From positions 124,001 through 188,000 of the forward strand of contig JAZKJV010010133.1 of the NCBI GenBank assembly GCA_037367405.1: 64,000 nt of DNA. Direction: 5' to 3'. Below, piece by piece: positions 47,040 through 59,810 of this stretch. Origin of the DNA: Ottelia alismoides (taxonomy: Eukaryota > Streptophyta > Magnoliopsida > Alismatales > Hydrocharitaceae). How positions within the stretch are numbered: the stretch's first letter is position 1; every line of letters begins with the position of its first letter. The position numbers were made by a program, and so were the translations under genes. The notes beneath the pieces are model-generated. The model made no database searches. It was not told the origin of the DNA and saw only the letters and a list, made by a program, of their open reading frames with translations.

Positions 47040-48533
47040 TGATTTATCATATTAATTTATATTTATTATCCCTCTGGCATGAACAAATCCAGTTAATTAA
47101 CTCTCAATAAACTTTAAATAATAATTAGAATCTTGTAAATAAATAACTTTAATTATTGGTTTTAAATAATTTATCTCCATGTTGTATATATTTATCTATA
47201 TTGTGTTATTATTTTATGTATTTTCATCATTAGAAATCTCATAAAAAATTAATAGAGTGCTTTAAATAATAATATGCAGATTATTTATTCAAAATACCCA
47301 AAAAATAAAGAAATTAAAATAAGTGTTTTTATATGTAAATAAATGCTTGCAAAAATATTATAATGTACATTTGACTTATTTTGATTTCAAGTTCTACATG
47401 AAAGTTGTAGATCTTGAAATGCCTACAACTATCATGTTGAATATTTTTTCTAATTCATTCTCTAATTACTTGTTTTTTTATTTTATGTTCATTTTCTTAA
47501 TTATCTATTTTCTGATTGGGCCACAAGGATGAATCTCAGCGTGCCACCCAGCCACCCCTTCTTCAACTCCCTCCTTTCATCTCAGCCATCTGATCTTATA
47601 GATTACTTGACCATCATTCCATCTAGTCCACTTTGATTTAGGACCCTTTGGTCATCTGATCAAAGTCATTTCTGTCCTCCCTTTACGCCCAAAACTGAAC
47701 CCTTTGATCTCGATCCAATGATCTACAAATTGTATCCTACCTCCAACCACCAGGTGTAAGGGTCGCAACCCTTCACACTCTACCGTCTTCACAAAATTCT
47801 TCTGAAGGCACCACGTGTCCTCTTGCCCAGATAATGGTACATGTTGTTTCCCCATTCCTCACTCATCTTCGCCCAACCTCCAATGTTCATTTGTATTACT
47901 CACGTGCTTTGTGGAGAGGTGGTTAAAACCACTGCCTTACAACCTCCCAACAACCACCTCTCCTCCAAAAAAACCTGATACTCTGCCTTTACAATCGCTA
48001 TTTGCCACTGCTACGAGTCCCGCCGAGCCCTAGTTTCTTCCTAAGTGCCAATTAGTGAGAGATTTGAGTGCGACGAAAGCATTTATTCCATGCAATATCC
48101 TCAGCCAAACTGGGTCATGTTACAATATGAATAAGCTCCGTTCGAGCTTTTGACTTCGTCGCATCGGTGAAGCAACGACTAGAGGTCCTTGGACCTCTTC
48201 CCAGACTTTCCATTCTTTTTTCGTCTTCTTCTAAATTTCTCCAAGTATACCCCAACCCCTTTCTAATTTCTTGAATTTAATCCACACTATTCCATATTCG
48301 CATCACTCAATTGATTAGTATCTCACACTCACCTAACGGTTAGCATCTTCACGCGCCATTTTTTACCATCTCACGAATTTCCGATCGACTTCACCTAGAC
48401 CCATCATCCTTCTTCTGCAAGAAGGATCCATGAGGACCTTCTCTCAATTCACTTCTATATCTCGATACTGAAAAACACGAGGTGCAAGGTACCAAAGTAC
48501 GCTCTTGGAGGGCTTGTAATATCTGACAAATCA
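47040..48533 (+). mobile_element. 3' LTR of the plus-strand Athila-like element, unit 1
   Basis: It begins TGATTTATCA and ends TGACAAATCA, near-perfect inverted ends, and spans 1494 bp. The unit 2 copy has 1493 bp with the same ends. It follows the polypurine tract. It shares the ATGAAAGTTGTAG phrase with the long-LTR family but is otherwise distinct and much shorter. A partial minus-strand LTR follows at once. Confidence 0.75.
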
Positions 48534-50234
48534 TATCCTGCAATCATTGTGTTGACCGCTCTCACATCACACGATACCTGAACCAAGTGGCGATTTCAAC
48601 AATTAACCCATGATGATAATTTAAGAAATATAAATGAGTGAGCTAAAATTTATTATACCCTCCAAAAATGTGAATAACAGAAAAGTAGTAGGGGTCGGAC
48701 CACAGAGAATGCATGAGGTAAAGCAAAGTGAATTGTCTACAAAAGAGTTTTTTTGTATTTTTGTTTTTAACTATTTTTGTGGGTTTTAATATATATGCAT
48801 TTTTTATATTTTTAATTTTGCAAAGTTTTAATTTTGGAAATAAAATATAGACTAATATATAATAAACATACTATATTGATAAGGAATATAAAAGAGGTGC
48901 TTTTGGATTTTTAAAAATATAGTAAATAAACTAAAAAATTCAGGAATAAAATGTTTTTGCATTTTATATTTTTTCTCTATTTTTGGATAAATGTTGAGAT
49001 TTTCTATGTATTTTTAAATAGGGAAATACACAAAGTAATCAAAATAGAAAATTCAAGAACTTGATTTGGGCATAATAATCATCTATCAAATCAAATTGCG
49101 CCCAATTACAATGTTTCAAAATACAAGATAATATAAAGAATATTTAGAGACTTAGAACATATTTTTTTATTTTATAGAATTTTATAATTTTTTCCTTGTT
49201 TTGTAATGTTTGGAAGTTTTTCTTAATGTTTTGTAAAAATACCTGATCAGAAAATGAAATGTAGCAAAATAAACACAAAGAAATTTTGTTGAGAAATTTT
49301 CAAAACATTTTGTAATTTTCATTGATTTTTGAATTCTAAATAGTACAAATGCAAAATTTTTTATTACTATAAATAGGAAAAAAAATTCAAATGCCTTGCA
49401 AAGAATATATGCAATAAAATACGGTTCCAAGCACTTAAAATAAGTTTACTATAATTTTTAGTTGTAAAATTGTATTTTTAATAATTAAAATACAAGTACA
49501 AAATTAAATCAGCAATACACATGACTAGTTGCAATTTTCAAGAAGTTTTAGAGCATTCACTAACACTTTAACAAAATTTAGGGTTATACATGCAATATTT
49601 TGTGCAGTAAAATATAATACACACTAGTAGGGGTATTAATGCAAATAAATTGAATTATAGGGGAACGTTTTAAATTTATCAAAAAGTATTCATAATTATA
49701 TTCAATATTTCTAGGCCAAATAATAATACACAGCCTAAAGGGGGTCAACCCAAAATACTTGCCCCCTCATGTGCACAAGCACGTGAAGTGATGTGGTACT
49801 GGACTAAATGTAACATAAATAAAGTCTAGGGGCCCAATATGCAAATATGACAAAATCTTTACAACAAATTGAAAGTTCAAATATTAAATTATAAATACAA
49901 AAATACGGAAGTGTAATTGCCAAATTCCCTCAATGTATTGTTAGACATGCGAGCCCACGATGAGCCATTATGCAATAAATGTTATTACGAATATCATTCC
50001 CTGATCTGAAATGAAGTCAGCCTGTATCTACTACATATATACATTCTTTGATTTTATTTATTTTTCCTTTATTTTCTTTCTTTTTTTATTTTAGGTTAAA
50101 TAGTGATAAATATACAATATTTAAACAAGAATCAGAGTTAGTAAAAGAATATTTTTTTTTGATATTTACAGGTGTTTTATAAAGGATTTTAAGCAAAAAT
50201 AAATGAATAAAGATGGTGAAATACAGATTCATCA
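48534..50234 (-). mobile_element. Chimeric partial LTR across the duplication junction
   Basis: 48534-50014 is the 3' part of a long-family LTR on the minus strand: end block with GTTGACCG and AAAATTTATTATA, an AT-rich part, and GCACGTGAAGTG near 49780. 50015-50234 is the start part of LTR6, ending GATTCATCA before CTAAG. The GC-rich middle and the purine block are missing. The intact site TGAGCTAAAATTTATTATAC near 48636 is the empty counterpart of the LINE insertion in unit 2. Confidence 0.75.
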
Positions 50235-51830
50235 CTAAGGTGACAATCTATACTGATCACACGACCATAAGATATTTAATGGAAAAGAAGGACGTGAAGG
50301 CACATCTTTTTAGGCGGATCTTGTTACTCCAGGAGTTTGATTTGGAGATTAAGGATAAGCCTAGTGTGAAGAATGTTGTGGCTGATTATTTACCCTTTTT
50401 GGAGTTAAAGGATTCCCGTAAAAGAGAGCCGATATGAGAAACCTTTCTAAACGAGTCGATTTGTGTCATCTATTCAATCTCGTGGTATGCCAACATGGTG
50501 AACTATCTTGTCTCCTAGCAGTTTCCCCGTGGTCGACTAGGAATAGTATTGACCGACTAAAGTCGAATTCAAGGATATACCACTGGGAGGATCTATTGCT
50601 TTTCTTTGAAGGACTGGATTGTGTTTGTAGAAGGTGTCTTCCTTAGGAGGAATACCAGAGTGTCCTCGCGTATTGTCATTCATTAGAAGATGGAGGATAC
50701 CATTCAAGAAAAAAAGTCGCTCAATAGGGACTTCAATGTGGATTATACTAGCCGACCTTGTTTTGGGATGCTACTGATTTTGTACGTTTGTGCCTGATTT
50801 GTCAATGGATGTGAGGGACAATTGGCTATAGAGATGAGATGCCCATGCAACCAGTAATTTTCTGTGATGTCTTTGATGCATGGGGCATATATTTTATGGG
50901 TCCCTTTCCCAATAGCCATGGATTTGAGTACATTTTGTTGGCGGTAGATTATCTATCTAGGTGGGTGGAGGTTATCCCAACCTGATCTATAGACACCAAG
51001 TCTGTTTGTAAGTTTATAAAGGACCATATCATTGCTAAGTTCGAGATTCCTAAGGTTTTGATTTCAGATGGGGGTAGTGACTTTGTGAATAGAGAAATGA
51101 AATATTTAGATAAGGACTACAAGTTTGAGCATAGAGTGACTAGTCCTTACCACCCATTGTCTAGTGGTATGGCAGAGGTTTCAAATAGAGAGGTGGAGTA
51201 TTTTATAGAAGCTAGTTCGTCTTGATAAGAAGAATTTGTCCCGGCTTTTGGAACAAGTTCTGTGGGCCAATAGGACTACCTACAAGACTCCACTTGGTAC
51301 TTCACCTTTTAAGATTATTTATGGCAAGCCATGCCATTTTCCCATTGAATTACTTCTCATGCATGAGTAGGAAATTAAGCAAGTTAACTAGAGTTGTCAC
51401 TTAGGGAAGTTATGTCGTGACTTGAAGCTAAACAAGTTTGTAGAAATTCACAACATGGCGTATGAAAATAGTTTGATCTATTAGGACAAAGTAAAGAAGT
51501 GGCGTGACTTGCTTATTAGATGCAAGAACTTTGTTCTGAGATAAAAGGTATGGTTGTTTAACACTATGTTGAATATTTTCCATGGGATGCTAAGGTCAAA
51601 TTGGACGGGTTCCTATATAGTAAAGGAAGTGCACAATAATGGTAGTGTAGAGATAGATGATCTCAAAGATGGTGCATGATCTTTAATAGTCAATGAATAA
51701 TTGTTAGAGCATTTTGTTGAATCTAAAGAACGATTGGTCCAAGTTGAGATGATTGACTTCATGCTGAGTGAGTACCTTGCAGCCACTTCAGATACTCTGC
51801 ATGGAGCCGCATCTTGAAGATTCAGATTAG
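50235..51830 (+). pseudogene. Athila-type RNase H-integrase remnant, unit 2
   Basis: This is the paralogue of 43540-45110. RNase H (KVTIYTDHTTIRYLMEKKD, FDLEIKDKPSVKNVVADY) is followed by a broken integrase with the same landmarks. In the first ~190 bases I count about fourteen differences from unit 1. Unit 2 is slightly closer to the family consensus at RNase H, for example KVT and DLEIKDK, and has its own stops later. Confidence 0.85.
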
Positions 51831-53732
51831 ACAGATTCAACACCTAGTAGATTCAGATTTTTCTTCCCTACCTTCACTGACACTTGATTTATTCTTTTAG
51901 GTTCTCTTTAGCCATCTTCTCGGTCCTCCTATCCTTTTTCTCTTCTTCATGCTTAGGCTATTTTCTGCCTAAGTATAGGGGGACCAAGCCCCTATTCTCC
52001 TAGTTGTTCTATTTCTATTCTTTTATATACGGCCTCTTGTACTTTAGTCTTACTTAGGCTATTTTAGCTCAAGTATAGGGGAGTTTTCCCGGATTTCATT
52101 TCCTTGTATTTTTTCTCTTTATTTCTTAGTACGAGCTATGTCTTTCATTTCACTTTGTGGCATGAGGACATGGCATAATCTAAGTATATTGGAGTGCGTG
52201 TATATATTGCATATATACTTTATTCATAGCTCATAAGTTCACATATTTTATAATACTATTATGTGATATGGGCAAGGGGATCTGAAATTATTTATAAAAT
52301 TGATTTGTAAAAGGTTTGAAAATTGTTTATATTTATTTGACATGTTTTGTATAAATGTTCTACAAATTATTATTTTTTTGAAATGTGTACAAATTATTTT
52401 GACACCATAACACATTATTATATATATTTACAAATTCTTTACAAACAAGTTAAAATTCAAACAAAAATACTACTAATAAATGGTTTTGTTCTTGACACTT
52501 TCACTTGCACACATTACTTGTGTAGTTTATGATAATTGGTTTAAATTGACACTTGACTCAGAGTTTAACCTTTCTTGGTCATTAGGTTCTATGACTTAAA
52601 TACTTGAACTCCCTAGTTTGGAAGATATGCATGATATATTGCATGTTTAATCTCTACTTTTAAAAGAATATGACCTACACTTCACATGCACGATTACATG
52701 AACAATGTGATGAGTTATGGTTTCTCCCGAGGAACTAGGGTGAGAGGATTGAGTTGGGACCTATGTTTACGGTGCTCGACGATAGAATGAAGGCTTCATG
52801 AAGCTTGAGTGTCAACACCTTAGGCAATATGAGAACATGGTTCTTGTAATATCTTGACATCAACCAAAGTGTTAACATGTATAAAACCAATAAAATTGTT
52901 GATAAGTGTGCAACAACTTTAGTAAAAGCAGTGGAGCTAGAAAAATAGAATATAAAAGAAAAAATAATAGCTCTTACACGACAAAGTCAAATTCAAAGAG
53001 CTTCCACCTAAGGCGAGAGCTCCCAACCTTTTAAGTGTCGACTTGGAAAAAAAATCTTAGGCTATTATGAGTTGGGCTAATACCGAAAAAGTGTTATGCA
53101 TCATATATCGATGCAAGTCTGGGTGTCAAAGGTATAATAGAGACTCAGAAGAGACATACCAATGCATTCCCAGGAGAACAATTACATATGAATCCAAATT
53201 CTTTTGATGGACACATTGATTAACACTAAAAATATATGTGTGTGCAATAGGGCACTCAAGAGATTCCATATTCCAATGAGATGAGAAAGGAAATGACACA
53301 AACCTTTATCTTATATAACATGCATGTCCATCTACAGTTTTAAATCCGACAACTGAAGAGACGATGGATTGAAGCAAGATTACATTTATTCCCTAGTATT
53401 GAGGGTTAGGTTCTAAGGAAGATCTTTCAATCTTGAACACTGGGTGAAGACTTGACTCTACACATGTTTATGTAGTCCACACTTAAAGCCATACCTCTTA
53501 TACATATACACACACACACAGACACACAAACATAAAGAGATTCTGGACATTAGGGAAGTTGTGTTCCTCTTGACCAAGACTTGGTTCAGATTTGGAGTTG
53601 AAAGTCACAGTTAAACCCAGGTCATAAATGCCAAGTCTTGTCTTTCTTAAGAACCTTCAGTGGTTCGGCTATTTACTCATTCTTTATTTGGTCGAGGACG
53701 AGTAAAGTTCTACTATAGGGGTTATAAATCCC
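51831..53732 (+). other. Post-pol region and polypurine tract, unit 2
   Basis: It parallels 45111-47039. Purine words lie at 51970 (TAAGTATAGGGGGA) and 52070 (CAAGTATAGGGGAG), with a decayed one at 52190 (TAAGTATATTGGAG). A CA-repeat (53508-53530) is expanded compared with unit 1. No protein was recognised. Confidence 0.6.
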
Positions 53733-55225
53733 TGATTTATCATGTTAATTTATATTTATTATCCCTATGGCATGAACAAATCCAGTTAATTAACCCTCAA
53801 TTAACTTTAATTAGTAATTAGAACCTTGTAAATAAATAACTTTAATTATTGGGTTTAAATAATTTATCTCTATGTTGTATATATTTATCTATATTGTGTT
53901 ATTATTTTATGTATTTTTCATCGTTAGAAATCTCATGAAAATTAATAGAATGTTTTAAATAATAATATGCATATTATTTATTCAAAATACCCAAAAAATA
54001 AACAAATTAAAATAAGTGTTTTATATGTAAATAAATGCTTGCAAAAATATTATAATGCAGATATGACTTATTTTGATTTCAAGTTCTACATGAAAGTTGC
54101 AGGTCTTGAAAAGCCTACAACTATCATGTTGAACATTTTTTCTAATTTATTCTCTAATAACTTGTTTTTTATTTTATGTTCATTTTCCTAATTAATAATT
54201 TTCCGATTGGGCCACTTGGACGAATCTCAACGTGCCACCCAGCTGCTTCTTCTTCAACTCCCACCTTTCATCTCAGCCATCTCATCTTCTTGATTAGTTG
54301 ACCATCATTCCACCAAGTCCACTTTGATTTAGGACCCTTTGGCCATCTGATCAAAGTCATTTCTATCCTTCCTTTGCGCCCAAAGCTGGACCCTTTGATC
54401 TCGATCCAATGATCTACAAATTGTATCCTACCTCCAACCACCAGGTCTAAGGGTCGCAACCCTTCACACTCTACCGTCTTCACAAAATTCTTCTGAAGGC
54501 ACCACGTGTCCTCTTGCCAAGAGAATGGTACATGTTGTTTCCCCATTCCTCACTTATCTTTGCCCAACCTTCAATGTTCATTTGTATTACTCACGTGCTA
54601 TGTGGATAGGTGGTTAAAACCACCGCCTTACAACCTCCTAACAACCACCTCTCCTCCAACAAAACCTGATACTCTGCCTCTGCAAAATCTATATACCACT
54701 GCTACGAGTCCCACTGAGCCCTAGTTTCTTCCTAAGTGACAATTAATGAGAGAGAGTTGAGTGCGATGAAAGCATTTATTCCACGCAAGATCCTCGGCCA
54801 AACTGGGTCATGTTACAGTACGAATAAGCTCCGTTCGAGCTTCTGACTTCGTCGCATCAGTGAAGCAACAACTGGAGGTCCTTAGACCTCATCCCAGGCA
54901 TTCCATTCTTTTTTCGTCTTCTTCTAAATTTCTCCAAGTATACCCCGCCCCCTTTCTAATTTCTTGAATTTAATCCACACTATTACATATTCGTATCACT
55001 CAATTGATTAACATCTCACACTCTCCCCACGATTAGCATCTTCACGCACCATTTTTACCATCTCACGAATTTCCGATCAACTTCACCTAGACCCATCATC
55101 CTTCTTCTGCAAGAAGGATCCATGAGGACCTTCTCTCAATTCACTTCTATATCTCGATACTGAAAAACACGAGGTGTAGGGTGCCAAAGTACACTTTTGG
55201 AGGGCTTGTAGTATCTGACAAATCA
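53733..55225 (+). mobile_element. 3' LTR of the plus-strand Athila-like element, unit 2
   Basis: It is 1493 bp, with start TGATTTATCA and end TGACAAATCA, and is the counterpart of 47040-48533. The flanking sequence on the right is the same as in unit 1 (TATC...), as expected when the whole locus was duplicated. Confidence 0.75.
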
Positions 55226-57262
55226 TATCATGTAATCACTGTGTCGACCGCTCTTACATCACACAATACCCGAACCAAGTGGCGATTTCAACAATTAACC
55301 CATGAAGATAATTTAAGCAATATAAATGAGTGAGCTAAAATTTATTATACAACAACAACAACAACAACGGAGCCTTTTCCCACAATTAAGTAGGGTCGTC
55401 TACATGGATTCCTTGCCTCCATTCAGATCTATCTTGGGACAATCTCGGATTTATATCCAAAAAACTAAGATCCCTTCGTATAGTCTCTTTCCAACACTTC
55501 TCGGGCCGTCCTCACCCTCTCTTAGCCGGCTCAACATCCCAACACTCGCACCTCCTAACCGGTGCATCAGTTGACCTTCTTTGCAAATGACCAAACCATC
55601 TTAAGCGATTTTCTCGCATCTTATCCTCCATCGGAGCTACACCAACTTTCTTTCTGATTGCATCATTCCGAATCCGATCTTTACGTGTATGTCCACACAT
55701 CCATCTTAGCATTTTCATTTCTGCTACAACCATTCTCTGCACATGTCTATGGTTCACAGGCCAACATTCAGAACCATAAAGCATAGTAGGTCTCACGGCT
55801 ACTTTGTAAAACTTTCCTTTAATTTTTAAAGGAATTTTCTTATCACAGAGAACAGCGGAGGCTCCTCTCCACGGAGCTAAAATTTATTATACCCTACAAA
55901 AATGTGTATAGCAAACAAGTAGTAGGGGTCAAACCACAGAGAATGCGTGAGGTAAAGCAAAGTGAATTGTCTACAAAAGAGTTTTTTGAATTTTTGTTTT
56001 TGAACTATTTTTGTGGGTTTTAATTTATATGCGTTTTTTATATTTTTAATTTTGCAAAATTTTAATTTTGGAAATAAAATATAGACTAATATATAATAAA
56101 TATACTATATTGATAAGGAATATAAAAGAGGTGCTTTTGGATTTTTAAAAATATAGTAAATAAACTAAAAAATTTAGGAATAAAATGTTTTTGCATTTTA
56201 TATTTTTTTTCTCTATTTTTGGATAAATGTTGAGAATTTTTATGGTTTTTAAAATAGGGAAATACATAAAGTAATCAAAATAGAAAATTCAAGAACTTGA
56301 TTTGGGCATAATAAATATCTACCAAATCAGATTGAGCCCAATTACAATTTTTCTAAATACTAGGTAATATAAAGAATATTTAGAGACTTAGAACATATTT
56401 TTTTTTATTTTTTTATTTTATAGAATTTTATAATTTTTCCTTGTTTTGTAATTTTTGGAAGTTTTTATTTATATTTTGTAAAAATACATGATCGGAAAAT
56501 GAAATGTAGCAAAATAAACATAAAGAAATTTTGTTGGGAAATTTTCAAAAAAATTTGTAATTTTCATTGATTTTTGAATTCTAAATAGTACACATGCAAT
56601 GTTTTTGAATTACTATAAATAGGAAAAAAAATTCAAATGCCTTGCAAAGAATATATGCGATAAAATACAATTCCAAGCACTTAAAATAATTTTACTATAA
56701 TTTAGTTGCAAAATTATATTTTTAATAATTAAAATACAAGTACAAAATTAAATCAGCAATACACGGGACTAGTTGCAATTTTCAAGAAGTTTCAGAGCAT
56801 TCACCAACACTTTAAAAAAATCTTGGGTTATACATGCAATATTTTGTGCAATAAAATATAATACACACTGGTAGGGGTATTAATGCAAAAAATTGAATTA
56901 TAAGGGAAACTTTTAAATTTATCAAAAATTATTCATAATTATATTCAATGTTTCTAGACCAAATAATAATACACAATCTAAAGGGTGTCAACCCAAAATA
57001 CTTGCCCCCTCATGTGCAGAAGCACGTGAAGTGATGTGGTACATGACTAAATGTAACATAAATAAAGTCTAGGGGTCCAATATGCAAATATGACAAAATC
57101 TTTACAACAATAAATGAAAGTTCAAATATTAAATTATAAATACAAAAATACGGAAGTGTAAGTTGCCAAATTCCCTCAATGTATTGTTGGACATGCGAGC
57201 CCACAGCGAGCCATTATGCAATAAATGTTATTGCGAATATCATTCCCTGATCTGAAATGAAG
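55226..57262 (-). mobile_element. Partial long-family LTR, unit 2, with nested LINE
   Basis: It is the counterpart of 48534-50014 and ends at the same point, CTGATCTGAAATGAAG. It is split by the LINE at 55351-55873. Beyond 57262 the sequence changes to the copia LTR region, so the rest of this LTR is absent. Confidence 0.7.
55351..55873 (-). mobile_element. 5'-truncated RTE-type LINE
   Basis: A 19-bp duplication, GAGCTAAAATTTATTATAC, flanks it (55332-55350 and 55874-55892). The minus strand ends in a (GTT)n tail. Its frame is the C-terminal end of plant RTE reverse transcriptase: RPTMLYGSECWPVNHRH, EMKMLRWMCGHTRKDRIRN, and NRLRWFGHLQRR. One stop (near 55512) interrupts an otherwise readable sequence that reaches its own stop near 55393. 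The front is missing, as in most LINE copies. Unit 1 has the intact empty site. Confidence 0.88.
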
Positions 57263-58468
57263 AATAACTAATTTGCATAATAGGTCCCTTAGTACAAGTA
57301 GGGTTATGTACCATGCCCATCTTGATGATCATACAGTTGTTGATTCAATTATTGAATCATAGAGGCTGGTGCTTGGATGAATATCTAAAGAGTGAGATTG
57401 AGGACTCATCAAGTGCTATCAAATGATTATTAGGAGAGGATCTCCAGCCTGAGTAGGAGATGTCAATCCTTTTTTCTCACTTGGCTGATATCTGACGGAC
57501 CTCTTAATGCAAGTCCTCTGCATGGGAATAGAGATTCATAGGTGTCATATTAGTTAGGTCAAAGAGTTAACGAGATCAAGATAACCAAAGTCCTATGTCG
57601 TATGCTATCATGATATAGGCACGCATCCTCTGACCGAAGATAGATGTGTTACTATATGTCTGAGTATGTACATTTGGCATACTAATAGGTTGATGACCTA
57701 AACAAGGTCTATACACCAGCATGATGGTGTGCATATAAGGGCAAATGAGTAATACGATCTCTCAAAGGAATCATACAGGTTCATTACTAAATCGAAAGAC
57801 ATGAGCTCACTCATGAGATATTGGGAAGAATCAAATTCTGTGCACGGTCGTCTCGCTTTGGAAGCTTACTGAATTTGTAGGTTTGATATATGCTTTTGGA
57901 AAAGTATACGATCAACACATGGCTATGATATATGCTTTTGGAAAGCATATGATCGATACCGACTCCCAATGATCGAATGAGAAACATGATGATAAAACTC
58001 TGAGGTAGACAGTGTAAAATTGATCTTATACTTCAGATTTATTCTAGGTCTTCCAGTATGCAGGATCTACAGGTATTGGGAATACCTGAGGGTGGTGTGA
58101 TCATAAATGATTGTATAACCATGATGCTTTCATTTCGAGGGAGTGATGAAATAGGTCTGGATTTTAGTGACTCCTCTCATAGAGAAGTAAGCTGATATTA
58201 GTCCAAATGTTGGACATTGATATGAATGTGATTCAGATGTAATGAGAAGATTAGATTTGCGATCATGATTTAATCAATCATCTATGGGAGGTCCGTAAGA
58301 TCCAGATTTGAGATGTGATCTCAATACCCTAGTCACTATATGTGGAATAATACAATCGCCCTGCCCTTATCTCCAAGTATCCGTGGAGAAAGCACTTTAT
58401 CCTTGAAAAAGTTCATGGACAATTTCATAGTTGATATATGTATCCGAGCATTGAGAAAAATGGATAAC

Positions 58469-58690
58469 TAAATGTGATTTAATTATCATGAATAATATGA
58501 ATTTGATTTATATTATTTGAAGAGTAATATGAGATAATTAAATGTGATTTGATTATCAAAGATGTGAATAATGTGAATGTGATTCATATTATTTGGGCAC
58601 ATGAGAAAAGAGATCCAAGATGACTGAATGTGATTTAATTATCCTGGATATGAATAATGTGGATCGCGCTATCCATATTAATCATATATA
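58469..58690. repeat. Three imperfect repeats with internal hairpins in the copia LTR
   Basis: TAAATGTGATTT recurs at 58469 and 58539 and, changed to TGAATGTGATTT, at 58624. Each is followed by AATAAT-TGAAT words and their inverse (AATATGAATTTGATTTATATT), so each unit can fold. Such repeats upstream of the TATA box could act in transcription, but that is inference. Confidence 0.6.
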
Positions 58691-58931
58691 TATATTATAA
58701 ATATGATTTATAATATATTAAAGAGAGCATATTATGATTTATATTTGTTGACTAATTATTAATGTGAATTGGATTCACATTGAGTGATTAATTGAAAATA
58801 TAATTACATTTTTTGGGTTGTGAATGAGATTCACGTAATTTGAATGGCTTGATTGAAGTTTTTCATAAGCTAATTGTGAATTATTTTTGTGAAAAATATT
58901 TACAACAATTGCTGTTGTAAATCTTGGAGAT

Positions 58932-58980
58932 ATCATGAGATAATGAGATCTCATGAGATAATGAGATCTCATGAGATGAT
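58932..58980. repeat. Palindromic GAGATAATGAGATCTCAT repeats
   Basis: The word TCATGAGATAATGAGATC occurs twice in a row and a third start follows. Each contains the palindrome GAGATCTC. It lies about 240 bases before the TATA box of the copia LTR. Confidence 0.8.
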
Positions 58981-59176
58981 GGTAGCCGTCCTCCTATTTT
59001 TAGGGGATTGGTTTAGTCTTCTCATTATCTCTTCTCTAGTCAAATGTGATTTAAATTGGGATTAATTATGTTGATTTATCAATATAAATTAATTCAAAAT
59101 TAAATCAATTGTTGTTGTGTGCAACAACATCTTAGCCATTGAAAGAAACACAAATCAATCTCAACCATTGTGTGTT

Positions 59177-59219
59177 GTCCATGGATTGAGATCCATGGAC
59201 TCCCAAAATCATATATAAG
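59177..59219 (+). promoter_or_regulatory. Copia LTR promoter: inverted repeat and TATA box
   Basis: TATATAAG starts at 59212. Just upstream are GTCCATGG (59177-59184) and CCATGGAC (59193-59200), a perfect 8-bp inverted repeat with an 8-base loop. This fits the U3 promoter of a plant copia LTR. Confidence 0.6.
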
Positions 59220-59797
59220 AAGAGACACCCCTTGCTCTTCGATATACGTTTTACAACAACAACATATGCTCTCTCCTCTCTCTCTACACATCATGTGCCT
59301 CTCCCCTCTCTCTCTTATGGCCGTCCACCATGGAGCCATTGAGAGAGTCGTCATTGCTGTGGCATCGTCGTTATGCTGCTGGAGTACTTGCTCGTGGATC
59401 TCTGTCTTCTTCGGTGCGCCACGCTCGTGAAGAAGACATCGGATCTCGTGTGACGAGATCAGGATATTCATTGCTTGGATCATCAACATGGATTGCAAGA
59501 AGAACGCTTCTCATCAACGCGCTCGCAAGCATCTCCTCCGTCGGATTGGACTTGAGACAGGTGGTCTCTTAGTTTAGAGAATCGATCGCAACCACGCATT
59601 AAGAGGTAACCCTTATACCTATTTGTGGTTTAGATGAAACGATCCAAGAAAGGTTCTTGGATCATGTGGTTTCATCACATTTAAAATTTTTAAATTCCGC
59701 TGCATCGAGCAACTAGTGCGACTAGTCGCTCTTAATCGTATACGATACGATGCACACACTTCGTGATGCGCTTGAGGCTATTCCCATATCCTTCAAG

Positions 59798-59810
59798 TGG
59801 TATCAGATCC
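59798..59810 (+). promoter_or_regulatory. Primer-binding site, initiator tRNA-Met type
   Basis: TGGTATCAGATCC matches the complement of the 3' end of plant initiator tRNA-Met (TGGTATCAGAGC) at 11 of the first 12 bases. It follows the LTR end CTTCA by two bases. It identifies the element as a plus-strand Ty1/copia type. Confidence 0.85.

Larger units (their letters stand above)
43320..57262. repeat. Direct tandem duplication, ~6.7 kb unit
   Basis: Unit 1 (43320-50014) and unit 2 (50015-57262) share the same order throughout: end of a minus-strand LTR, plus-strand RNase H and integrase, post-pol region, plus-strand LTR, part of a minus-strand LTR. Both start AGTCAGCCTG and end ...CTGATCTGAAATGA. 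Unit 2 is longer by one LINE with its target duplication; without that the lengths agree to about 11 bases. The junction at 50014/50015 joins unlike LTR positions with only AG in common. Confidence 0.9.
57263..59795 (+). mobile_element. Ty1/copia 5' LTR region (left border not fixed)
   Basis: The right end is clear: ...CTTCA followed two bases later by the iMet primer-binding site. A TATA box at 59212 and the ~580 bases after it fit the transcribed part of an LTR. The left end cannot be placed because the 3' LTR lies outside the window; the true LTR may begin well inside this interval. Open frames at 59100-59572 overlap the transcribed part and are not genes. No other domain was seen. Confidence 0.6.

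Noticed and set aside
59100..59572. Open frames of 80-132 codons on both strands
   Set aside because: They lie just around the copia TATA box and transcribed LTR sequence, overlap each other on both strands, and have no domain.
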